Shown here: positions 1 to 10,230 of the stretch, piece by piece
Position numbering within the stretch: position 1 is the first letter of the stretch
Layout: each line of letters begins with the position of its first letter
Source of the DNA: Monarcha castaneiventris obscurior
Taxonomy: Eukaryota > Chordata > Aves > Passeriformes > Monarchidae
NCBI GenBank assembly: GCA_026261815.1
Contig: JAMPIT010000437.1
Coordinates: 4,476,001-4,540,000, forward strand
Length of the DNA stretch: 64,000 bases
Direction: 5' to 3'
Position numbers and translations under genes: made by a program
The notes under the pieces: model-generated
The model's database searches: none
Told to the model about the DNA's origin: nothing
The model's input: only the letters and a program-made list of their open reading frames with translations

Positions 1-53
1 TGAGAATACTTCTTCAGCATGTTGATTTCTTGTTTGATCTCTTCCTCTTCATC
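1..53 (-). CDS. TNIK: TNIK coding exon 4, partial (helix alphaC)
   Basis: Seventeen complete codons plus two bases read DEEEEIKQEINMLKKYS on the minus strand and then run off the window's left edge; the partial last codon (CA) fits the expected histidine. The acceptor is pyrimidine-rich and ends CACCTCATCCCAG, and the exon starts in phase 0. The segment is the start of kinase helix alphaC. The glutamate in QEINML (Glu69 by family numbering) is the one that forms the salt bridge with Lys54 of exon 3. Glutamine before that glutamate matches TNIK and MINK1, whereas MAP4K4 has leucine as I recall it. Together with the glycine ending exon 3, this singles out TNIK. The rest of the kinase domain, the central linker and the citron-homology domain lie outside the window. 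Confidence 0.9.
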
Positions 54-2006
54 CTGGGATGAGGTGAAAAGAAAAGAAAAACAAAACCACAGGCATTAGG
101 AGATGGCACTTCACAGGGTCTGAGTTGTCTTTGTATGTGGATGAACCTCCAAGCACCCCATTCCTGACCGAACTCTCTGAGCTTTTTTGCATGATTTTGT
201 GCAGCAGATTCTGGGAGCCTGAGAGCTGGACTGGAGACTCATGTTGCTGTGAGGCTCAACCATACCTGCATTACCCCAGTGATGCATCAGCACACCCTCA
301 CACACACACCAGAGGCCCAAGGTGTGCATGGCAGAAGTGCTCCTGTGCTCCCAGCCCTCTGGCACATCACTCCTGCCCACCACAGAAGCAGCACAAGACC
401 TCTGGAGACACCAGGGGGTGCTGGTGGTGGGGTGGCACCACATGGGGAGCAGGCAGGTGCTGCCTGTCCACAAACTCCACCAGACTAACTCAGTCCTGGT
501 GACAAGCACCATTCCCAAGGCTGCCCCAGCCCCTCTCTGTCCCACCTCCAAAGTGGCATTAGCTGAAACAGCTGAGGCAGAGGAGCCACACCAATTCCTG
601 TTTTGATGTCCCACCTCTTTGTTCTCAGACCCATCAAACGTGCCCTGGTTTTATTTTAAGCTGACTGAATTCCAGCCCGCTGTATTTCCACAGGCAGCAC
701 TCAGCACCCTGATGTCAACGAGCTTTATTATAAAGGACCAGAAGGGCTGCTTGCTCTTTATCCTCCTTCATTCCCCTCGTGTCCCTCACCTGCTTCTCCT
801 GACCTCAGTTTTACAGATGGGCAAAGGACAAGACACCCACAGAGCAGCACAGCTGCAGGAGCAGCTCTTCTCAAGGAGCAGTGCCCCCTGACCAGGTGTC
901 ACACAACACAGACTGAAACACCTCTTTCTTCCCAAAATACCATGGGAAGTGATTTAGAGACTACAGTCCTCCAATCAGGGAAGAACAGCAAAGGTGAGGA
1001 CAGGAGGAACAAGTACAAGAAATATCTGGATGGAGCTTGCATAAACAACCTCCAGTTTTACTTTTGGTAAGAACACAGAGGGTAGAAGCACAAAAGAGGA
1101 GGAGGAACAGACTCAAACATTACAAAGAAAACCAGGGGACTATTCGGAAGAACCTTTATCACCTCTCCAAGCAGTCAACACAACTTTGCTTGTTTTTATT
1201 TGTCCAAGAAACCAGGGGATATAACGTGAAGTTTATCAGGCCACAGAGGTGATTTTTTTAATTTAAGCCCTTTGCAATAACTAAAGAGCAGCTGGATGCT
1301 CAACACTGCTGGGAGCAAGGAGCAGCACTCAGCACAAAACCCCTCCAGCTCTCTGAGCACCCAGCCAGCTTTTCAGTCATCCCTCAATTCATGCCTGGCT
1401 CTCTAGGAAAAAATGAAAGGCAAGGCAGAGGGACATTCGGTCTAAAGTTTTATTTTAACTCTGTCTTCAAGTTGAAGAACCCAAAATGGGTGGAAAACCC
1501 CTCCAAAGCATCAGAGCTGTGGATGGCACCTGAGGACGTGTCTGCATGGCCAGGCTCTGGGGCTCTGGCCCAACCTCCTGCTCCAAGCAGGACTACTGAG
1601 AGCAATCACCCCCAGAAAATCCAGCAAGGGAGGGAAGAAAACGGAACCATCACAGCAAGCTGCTGCAAATACTCCAATCCCAAACCCAACAAAAGCCACA
1701 GGCCAGGCTTTGCTGCCACACTTTGCCTCCATCAATCAATTCTGTTACATCCATCGCTGGAAGTAGGTCATGCAGCACACAGCAGGACCAGCCCCTGGAA
1801 AACAAATCCGAACTCTTAATTCAGAGATAGCAGCTGCCCAAACTGATGAAGTGCTGTAATTTGAGGGCCTCTATTCTGCAATCTTCCCTAGCAGATAATT
1901 AGTAAGAGCAGGGATGAGTTAAACAAAGCATCGTTGTCAGGAGCCTGTTGGGGTTTAGTGCAAGGCACATGGTCAGGATGAGATGCTGCTCTGGGAGCTC
2001 ACTGAA

Positions 2007-2136
2007 CACAGAATCACCATGGTTTGGGTTGGAAGAGACCTTAAAGATCCCCTGGTTCCACCCCCTGCCATGGGCAGGGACACCTTCCACTAGACCAGGT
2101 TGCTCCAAGCCCCATCCAGCCTGGGCTTTACACTCC
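2007..2136 (-). mobile_element. CR1 LINE 3' fragment
   Basis: The plus strand reads CACAGAATCACCATGGTTTG and continues GGTTGGAAGAGACCTTAAAG, then a CCATGGGCAGGGACACCTTC block, a GACCAGGTTGCTCCAAGCCC block and CATCCAGCCTGGGCTT. This is the reverse complement of an avian CR1 3' end, so the element points along the minus strand, the same sense as TNIK. It is heavily 5'-truncated (about 130 bp), as is usual for CR1. No reverse-transcriptase coding remains. Confidence 0.85.
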
Positions 2137-3285
2137 AAAAGCTGCAGGTGGCTATGGCTGGGATGAGCACACTAATTCTGTTCTCTGCTGACTTCTGAAA
2201 GACACAGAGATATCCTGGAAAAGCAGCTCGAATGGAAGGCCATGATCAAATGAAGCACTGAAATTGTGTGTGAGGACAAGGTGAAGGAGTGAGTTTGGGT
2301 TTTCAGCAGCAGCCTTTGCACTGAGCCTGGATCAGGTGCCAAGCATGGCTGTAGGCACAATGCAGGGACCAGCTTTAGAAATTCCTCCAGAAGCAATCCC
2401 AGGACCATTCCTGCAGTGGCTGGAGGACGTGGCTCTGGAAGTGCCTTCAGCACCAAGAGCTTTGAGGCACAGCCAGCCCTTACCATGGCACAGGTTTGCA
2501 CTGCCTGCACCATGGTCACTGCCCATCCTGCCCGAGCCTGGTCCTGCCCTGAACATTCCTTCCCTGCCTAAAAGCAGCCTGAGGGGAAAATAATTCAACA
2601 TCCAAAAACCACATCCTGTGACAAATACCTGATTTACACCTTGTACATTCAGACATGAGTGCCTGCTTTGCAAGGACACATTTTAGATCAGGGACATCTA
2701 CTTGAAGATGTGTATGAAATTACTACTGGTCAGGATCAGATTTCGGGTACTTTTCTCCAATATCTTTCCTTGGAAGTGATGGTGTTTTCAAACCACTGAA
2801 TTAAGTGTGGATTCAAATTTAAGCCTATGTTTGGCCTCAGAGTAATATTTTGATTTCTCAGCTAAAATTCATTCTAACATCAGACTTCATCCCATGGGAA
2901 TTTCACTGCTATTTATGTCATGGGTTTATGCTTGGTGGGTCTGCCTATTCCCTTAGAGCCTGCTTCCCACGGGAACGAGATAAATGGCACTTGTAGATAC
3001 TGCAAGTAAACAGGAACAAATCTCATTCACATTTACAGACTTATTTCCACACATCATTTCACCTGTTAGCACCAAAAATAACCTGGATGAAGGCCCATAG
3101 ATATTAATACCACACCACAGCATCTAAGGTATTTCAAAACAGATTCCCAAGGCCAGCTGATTGCTTTCACAGAGAGCCATTTCTGTATGTGCTGAGCTCC
3201 TGAAAGTTAATTTAAAACATTAACTCAAAAATTAAGGTGGGTCGATTGTGATCAAGTCCTTATCTTGAAATGTGTTATTTCAGTC

Positions 3286-3302
3286 AAAAAAAAAAAAAAA
3301 AA
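3286..3302. repeat. A homopolymer (17)
   Basis: A run of 17 A residues inside intron 3. No retrocopy body is recognisable upstream, so it is best treated as a simple repeat. Confidence 0.95.
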
Positions 3303-3789
3303 GGACAAAACACAAAAAACCACATTCTTACTCCCAAGCCTGGCATTGTTTCCAGTGCAGGAACTTTGGCAGAGATAGTACTGCACTGAGAAAAAAATTA
3401 TTCAGGAAAAAGCATCTTCATGCCACACTCCTAAATGTATCTGTTTAGGGTTTTAGGGATCATAGCAACTCAATTTTTCTTTTGTGGCAACTGGAAAATG
3501 GTGAAACTATTCCTTCCCCTCAATTTTGTTATTCATTTAATAATTGGTAAATTCTTGCTTCTCTCAGTCTGACACAAGTTTTGAAAGAGCCACCTTTGAG
3601 ACCAGGGTGGTGTGGTTTTTTTCCTCTTTATCAGTGGGATGTACAGGAATTATTCAATTTGCCTCGTGAAGTTATTCATGACAATAATTGCAACACAGTT
3701 TTGGTGAACAAAAGCTCTGCAGTGAAAATCATGGATGCAGAGAAACAGAAATGAGTTATGAGTACACGATTCTGTTGCTACTTTTGACA

Positions 3790-4065
3790 AGGTCATGTGC
3801 AATAGGACAAGAGGGAATGGCTTCAAACTGACAGGGGGCAGGGTTAAATGGGATACTGGGGAAGAAATTCTTCTCTGTGAGGGTGGGGAGGCCCTGGCAC
3901 AGGGTGCCCAGAGAAGCTGTGGCTGCTCCGACCCTGGAAGTGTCCAAGGCCAGGCTGGATGGGGCTTGGAGTACTCTGGGATAGTGGAAGGTGTCCCTGC
4001 CCATGGCAGGGGGGTTAGAACTGGATGAACTTTAAGGTCCCTTCCAATCCAAACCATTCTATGAT
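3790..4065 (+). mobile_element. CR1 LINE 3' fragment
   Basis: The sequence begins near GTGCAATAGGACAAGAGGGA and passes through GAAGAAATTCTTCTCTGTGA, GGTGCCCAGAGAAGCTGTGG and TGTCCCTGCCCATGGCAGGG. It ends CCAAACCATTCTATGAT, the diagnostic CR1 tail. About 276 bp of the 3' end is present in plus orientation, antisense to TNIK, and its 3' end lies 287 bp from the exon 3 donor. The wording resembles CR1 copies common in songbird genomes. It is non-autonomous and carries no intact ORF. Confidence 0.92.
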
Positions 4066-4327
4066 TTTCTTCAGAACTTATTAAGGCATTTAAAAGAGCC
4101 ACTGTTGGAACTGGATGTTGCTTTGTTTCAGCATGAAAGTACTCAATCTCCAAATCTCTTCCAGATTTTTTTTTTTCTCACGTATTTATTAAAACTAAAA
4201 CCTCTTAATGGCACATATCACGTTAAGACAAAGGCAATTTACTTCCCAGGAACATCAGTTTTCCACCCATCACCACACATTATCACACCCCATCCCCTTT
4301 TTCCCCTTATCTGTAATTTAAGGATGC

Positions 4328-4342
4328 AGGAGGAGGAGGAGG
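4328..4342 (-). promoter_or_regulatory. CCT repeat just inside the exon 3 donor
   Basis: Five AGG units on the plus strand are CCT units on the transcript, starting about nine bases after the exon 3 donor GTAATG. Pyrimidine-rich elements immediately after weak donors are known binding places for splicing regulators of the PTB, PCBP and TIA1 types. The regulatory role here is inferred. It could equally be an ordinary short microsatellite. Confidence 0.4.
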
Positions 4343-4351
4343 ATACATTAC

Positions 4352-4408
4352 CCCGGTGACGTCCATAACCTTAATAGCAGCGAGCTGGCCTGTTTTAACA
4401 TGACGACC
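4352..4408 (-). CDS. TNIK: TNIK coding exon 3 (beta3 strand with catalytic lysine)
   Basis: This 57-bp, 19-codon exon reads GRHVKTGQLAAIKVMDVTG on the minus strand. AAIKV is the VAIK-type motif, and its lysine (Lys54 by TNIK numbering) contacts ATP phosphates and pairs with the alphaC glutamate in the next exon. The acceptor is CTTTTATTTTGCAG. The donor is GGG|GTAATG, with T at +5, so it is weak. Both ends are phase 0, so the exon is symmetric. The final glycine (residue 60), followed by DEEEE in exon 4, fits TNIK as recalled; MAP4K4 and MINK1 have glutamate there. It follows exon 2 across a 51.5-kb intron. A CCT repeat begins nine bases into the downstream intron. Identity as a GCK-IV kinase is close to certain; the paralogue call is strong but made from memory. 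Confidence 0.92.
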
Positions 4409-5741
4409 CTGCAAAATAAAAGGGAGAAGTTTGTTTGGTTTTGCTCAGTGACAATGTTTTCCTCGCAGTGAACAATATCCTTAAACAATCTCCTCGGCCT
4501 GGCAGCATCCACACATTATTTGTTGCTTTTTCAAGAGCATCTTCACAGCAGCTATGATGGGAAAGCAATTCCCTCCCTTTCCTCCTGCCATTACAATTAA
4601 TTAGTACAGGGCCTTCAGTGCTGTATTTTCCTGGCAAACAAGTGCTGGAAATACCCTTTAATGCTCAGCCATGCACAAAAAACCAGCTCGGGGCCTCTCC
4701 TGAGCACAGAGCATGACTCGGCTGGAAATGGACTGCTGGAGATGAGATGATGGGAACGTGTTTGCTGGGGTACCCACAGTGCCTTCAGTCTGCTCGTGTC
4801 CCATCCCAGCTCTCATGGACCTGGGGACACACCAGAGACCCCTGGCCTGCAGGGCACCATATTCACTCTGACCAGTAATGTATCCATTTTCAGAAAGCCT
4901 TGGTTAGCAGGCTAGAGAGGTTTTTAAAATTCTCAGCAACTGAAAAAATCAGCAAATCACTGCAATGAACTGTTTGTTGCACAGTGCTTGACTACATTAA
5001 TCTTAATGGGAAAATGCCTGGGAGAAATGGTGAAAATATAAAGGAGCTCCAACTATTTATGAGGTCTTAAAACCAACACAACTGCTATCAAGCAAAGCAA
5101 TTCCCAGCCTTTCCTCCTTTCCTGAGAAACGGATCACCCAACATCATATCCAAATTGTTCATACCAAATCATTCCCACCCCCAACTGGAGGACATGTGCT
5201 CTGCTTCCAAACCAGGCAGTCTGAGGAAAATATGCTTTTCCTCCAGGAAAGCCAGCAAATGCTGATGTGAATAGGAGAGCTGGCAGGCAAAGGGAAGCAT
5301 CCCTGTTTCCTGGTTTCTATCCCTATTTACCACAGGAGCTGCCCCAGGCCCCATCATGTGAGATATGGTGTGGAAGACACAGAGGGAATGGCAGCTCCTG
5401 CCCTGCAGCATTGGTAATTAACACAGCGAGGACACAACCAGGAGCAGAGGCGGAGAGGGGTCAAGCTGCAGCATGGCACAAACAGGGAAAAAACAGAAGC
5501 TTTTGCTAAATTGCTGGCTCCTCCTGCCCCCACACCAGTGTGTGTGTTGATGAGCTGGGGTTTGTGTCAGGTCTCTCAGCCCTCCTGCAGGCTGGAGATG
5601 GTCCTTCACACCATCTCAGCTTAAGAACCCTAAATTACCAGACATGGGAACCTCTCCCTGGTCCCTCAGGTTTCCAGGCACGGCGCTAGGAAGCAAACCC
5701 ACGCGCCGGCTGTGGAGCAAGGCAGCATCATCCTCTCCAAA

Positions 5742-5888
5742 TTTATGACTTCACCAGGAAGCCAATTCACCCACCAGGGCTCCTCGCTCATTTATTAACA
5801 CAATTTATATGTCCTGAGCAACCGCATGTTCTAACAGTGGAAAAAGAGCTTTATTTTAAAATATGTGCAACATAAAAAGTAATAAAAC
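5742..5888. promoter_or_regulatory. Candidate regulatory AT-rich block with HOX/CDX-like motifs
   Basis: TTTATGAC (5742-5749), TTTATTAAC (5791-5799) and a TTATTTTAAAATAT stretch starting at 5851 sit between two small CpG-containing patches (about 5680-5710 and 5910-5970). The arrangement of AT-rich motifs flanked by GC-rich DNA differs from the surrounding intron. Function is not demonstrable from sequence alone. Confidence 0.22.
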
Positions 5889-8800
5889 CAAGAGCAGCCC
5901 AGCAGCCCCGGGCTGCGGCTGAAGCATCCCCTGGATGCGGCCGTCGGGAAGGAGGGGCACGTCGCTAGACACCATCTATTTAGACAGCATGATCCGCAGA
6001 AACAAATCCTCCTCTTCCTAAATTCATCCTTGTTGGCTTGCTCAGGAAGTCCCCATGTGTACTGACACTTTAATTAAAGCCCACAGAGCACCAGCAGGGT
6101 AAACACTTGGACCACGGCACGCCCCATCTCCCATGAACTGGAGGAGGAGGAGGGGGAAGCAAGCTGGGGCATTTCAAACCATCGATTTAGGAGTTACACC
6201 TGCCTTCATCTGATGCATCACCACCTCATTTTATATTTTAAGGAAATGCCCCAGCCTTGCCGTGGTGAAGTGCTGCTGCTTCCCTCCGTACCAGCCAAGG
6301 AGAAATGGATCCCTTCGTGCTCACAGCCTCCTTCTCCCGGGAATCTGCTGCCTCCTTGCACACCTCCCAAATATTTACAGACAATGATAAGAACTTAATA
6401 TCGTGTAAGCATTTACCAAAACAAAATAAACCACTTGGAAACTTATGTTAATGTAAGCCATGAGGGGCACTTAGTCACGCAAAAATCAGGCGGAGTAGAA
6501 CCAGTAAGTGTTCACCCTGGGATACAGCAGCAAAGGTTTGCTCGTTCAATAGTTTGTTCATGAGGATGGATTGTAGAGCTTCACCCTGGCAGATGAAGCC
6601 ATCCAGGGAAAACAGGCATCTCCTCACCAGCCAACCATCCCTTTTAATTCAACCTACTGCTCAGCACTGAGACTTGCTGTGAAACCTTCATAAATAGTTT
6701 AGAAAACCCAGTTGATTTTTACCCTACTGCAGATGTTCTTGAATTTGCAATAAGGATACAGCCAGGCTGGAGGAAGACACCGAGAACTGGAAGTGAGAGA
6801 TGCAATAGAGGAATTAAATCAACATCCAACCTGTAGCCATTAAAGACACCATGGCAGCAGCAAAGCCCTCTCACAGTGTCAGCCACAAGCTGCCTCTGGC
6901 ACCTTGGCCACGCAGATTCCAGTGCCTGTGCCCAAAGCCTGGAAGCAAGACCAGAAGCACCCACGCCCCTGCAGTCTCTCCAAAGTATCCAGCTGGATCA
7001 GGCAGTGGAGACACCAGTGCCAAAGCCAAGGCAAGCTGAAATTGGGAATTAATCCACGTCAAGTGTTAAATTGTCCAGTGTTAATCTGTGCTGCTGTAAG
7101 AAAATTACAGAATAGGGTTGGGGTATCAGGATAAGAAAAGCACCAAAAAGCCCCTGTTGTGATGCTTTTACCTCCTGTGCGTCCTCCACTCAACAAAATT
7201 TGGATTTTTCCTTTAAACCATCACCACAGCAGTGCCCTCCACTCAAAAACCACACTAAGACTAAGCCTTACTCCTGCTCCCCTGCTCAACTCTGCCTCCT
7301 CGACACCAAAGATGTGGGTCAAAACAGGCAAGAAGTGTTGAAGTTCAACAGAAAATCTCCACTTTTTCAAAAGTCCTCCTTTTTGGTGCTCCCATGGACA
7401 TGCTGGAGAGGGTGCCTGAAGGCAAAGCCCTCAGGAGGATGGGACCTTTCCTGGGTAAAACAGTCACTCTGAGCCTTCAGACCACAGCACCAGCAATATT
7501 TTTGGTGACAGGAGCAAAGGTAGCTGGCAGGGAACAGCCATCATTGAGCCACCCTGGCTCCATGAGCCCTCCTCACCTCCTCCCTGCCTTTAGTCGCCTG
7601 TCTGCTGTGGAAAAGGAGCCAATGTACTCCTCAGCAATCTGTAACACTTTGTCTTCTCACCCTCTTGGTCTCCTGTTGTTCAGGATTTTTCTGTTTGTTG
7701 GTGGTTGGTGAGCTGCCTCCAGATGCTCGCACAGAAGGGCAAGAGGTGCACGAGAACCAGGATCATTCCCTGAGCCCAACCTTCCACCATGTCCCACCAT
7801 CCCACCACCATCCCCATCCTGCTGCAGGGCTCAGACTCCTGCACGACACCACCTTTGCTTTGGATGTTACCATGGGTTTTCCCAACACTCCCTCCCCGCT
7901 CACGTGGGGTGAACCTCCAGAAATCCAAGGAGGGGAAGGGAAGAGCGCTCCAGGAGGACTTTGGTCAGCCCGTGTTGGCTGTTCACAGTCAGCACTGCAT
8001 GGCCTGAAGGAACCCTGCCAGCACCACCTGGGGTACAGCTCCTAGAGGCCTCAAACACACAAACATCCTCCAACATCTCCCTGCTCTTGCCCCACAGCAG
8101 GTTCTGCCTCTGTCTCTTCGTGAATTCAGCACTGTTACAGACCCTGATGGCCATGATGGCATAAAACACACAGGAGGAAATCTGAGCTACTAAAGCCTTT
8201 CCCCCTCTCCAGATTCGCTGTCAAGGTTCACTTGGGTACAAGCCCACATTTCAGCCTCAGGATTACTCAAGCATGATCTTCAAAGCTGCCACAATTTTTA
8301 ATTAAACATCCATCTGAGCATAAATTCATGCTCCTAATTACTCTCAAAATGTTATATCAACTATCACTAACTTGATAATGTCAAGTATTAAGACTAATTT
8401 CCACAAATGAAGCAAGCATCACAAGTTTTTTTTCTTCAAAGGTTGTGGTCCTCACACTCCATAAAGTGTAATGGACCAGCACACAATGAGAACATCAGTA
8501 AATGCTTTTAAACATCAATTGATGCAATCAGGCATTATATTTACTAAATAAATAAACCCTGGCCTCAATATCAGCCTTTTTAGACAACAACTGCATATTC
8601 TTGGCCCAAAATTCAAGTCCACATTTTAAGGACAGAAAGAGGATGATTGATTGTTGCTTTTTAAAATTTTCCTAGCACAAGCATGGATTTCACCTCTAAG
8701 CAAAATCTGCAATTTCTGTACCCAGAAATGTATTCCATCATATTTACTTAACTTGTGCTGTCGGCTTCTATTCACCCAACAAAATAAATGACCCACCACC

Positions 8801-10204
8801 TGCTGCAGCCCGTGGGACACAACCAGAATTGTCACTTTTATGAGAAATGCAGAGCTCCCATTTCCTTCTGCCAGGCAGAGCAACATCTCTTACACTTCCC
8901 AGCCTGGACATGCAGCCTCCAACACCCTGTGCATACAAAATCCCCACTGCAGGCACTTAGTGGAGTAACCATGTTGTATGTCTGATACTTTAAAGCAAAA
9001 CACTTATAATCCAACCATTCTGCACTGCCCTTACTCATGCAGCATGTAAATATTAAAATGGGTGAGATCAGGGTGCTTTTGCAAGGCACTGCTGAAATTT
9101 CGACATGAACAGCCCTGCTGGGACCAGACCACAACGCCAGCCCTCACCACTGAGGAACGCTGTGTCTCACAGAGAAATCTCAGTGAACTGAGACAAACAA
9201 CAAAAAGTCTCATGAAAGTCCAAATATTACCACTTTGGCAGCAGAGAAGCCTTCCAGATAAATTTATTCCATTACATTTCTGTTGCAGTTAAAATACTGA
9301 GCCTGGTGCCAGCAGCGCAACAACCACCCTTTCTACTGTCCAACTCCTGCCTCCAAACCCAGCCATCAGACAGCACATCCTCAGCACCACCACATCCTGC
9401 ATATCCTTCCTACAACAGGAATGGCACAGGACACCAGAAATGTTACCAGGTGAGAAGTCACCAGCTCACTTTTCTGTGTTAATTTTTGGTAAGTGCTACG
9501 AGAAACTCTTTGCCCAGCCCCTACTTCTGCACAGGCACCATTCAAGGCGTTCACTGGTGAGTCTCATCTCCTCCAGACTCTGTTTCAGCATTCAAGACCT
9601 TCTGCAGCGAAGATCTCCTGGGATGAGCCAGAACTTCACACAGGTCCATGGACTAGGTCCTGCCAGTTCCCTGTTTTCCTGTAGTTAAAGGCAATCCAGG
9701 GACTCAGTCCAAGATTTTTAGCATGAAGGCACTTTAGCACTAATGCACTGAAAACTGCATCCAGTTTTTCCTGGGAGAAGGAGCTTTGCCTTCCAACAGG
9801 AGCCGTGAATCTGAACTGCCATCCTGCTGTACATTAGACCATTTTATAGCACCTGGCATGATTTGTTCTCAGCTTTTACAGAGTATAGGCACATTTATGT
9901 ACTTGGTTTCCCATTGAAAGCAATCTTGAGGGTGCCAAAATCCTCTCTCCAACTAGTCTGAGGGGCTAAAATACTTATTGATGTAAAAACCAGGCTTATT
10001 CTAGTGTGAAAATTCAGCAATCTCCAAAACAAGCTGGCTAAAAATGACCTACCCGAGCTTTGCACTTTGTTTACAGATCTGTTCAAATACATCTGAAATA
10101 AATCCATGTATCTCAGAAGGTAATTAAAACATTGGATACTCTGCATAGCAGGCCAGCATCAGAAAAATTGAGTCATATAACAGGATGGGGGAAATGTTTA
10201 TTTT

Positions 10205-10230
10205 AACAAAGAGTAACATATCTCTTTGAT
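10205..10230. promoter_or_regulatory. Inverted pair of TCF/LEF-type motifs
   Basis: AACAAAG (10205-10211) and CTTTGAT (10224-10230) both match the TCF/LEF core CTTTGWW, in opposite orientations, 12 bp apart. A FOX-like TTGTTTAC lies at 10067-10074. The cores are short and will occur by chance in 64 kb. They are listed because TNIK itself works with TCF4. Confidence 0.2.

Larger units (their letters stand above)
54..4351 (-). other. TNIK: TNIK intron 3 (complete, 4298 bp)
   Basis: The intron is bounded by the GTAATG donor of exon 3 and the CCCAG acceptor of exon 4, phase 0. It contains two CR1 fragments in opposite orientations (about 2007-2136 and 3790-4065), a 17-base A run (3286-3302) and a five-copy AGG repeat (CCT on the gene strand) next to the donor (4328-4342). 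The remaining blocks, about 54-2006, 2137-3285 and 3303-3789, look like unique AT-moderate intron sequence. Their open frames are short, lack splice context and match no protein family I recognise. Confidence 0.85.

Noticed and set aside
3286..3302. Poly(A) tail of a processed pseudogene
   Set aside because: No cDNA-like or coding sequence lies upstream on the plus strand, so it is treated as a simple A run.
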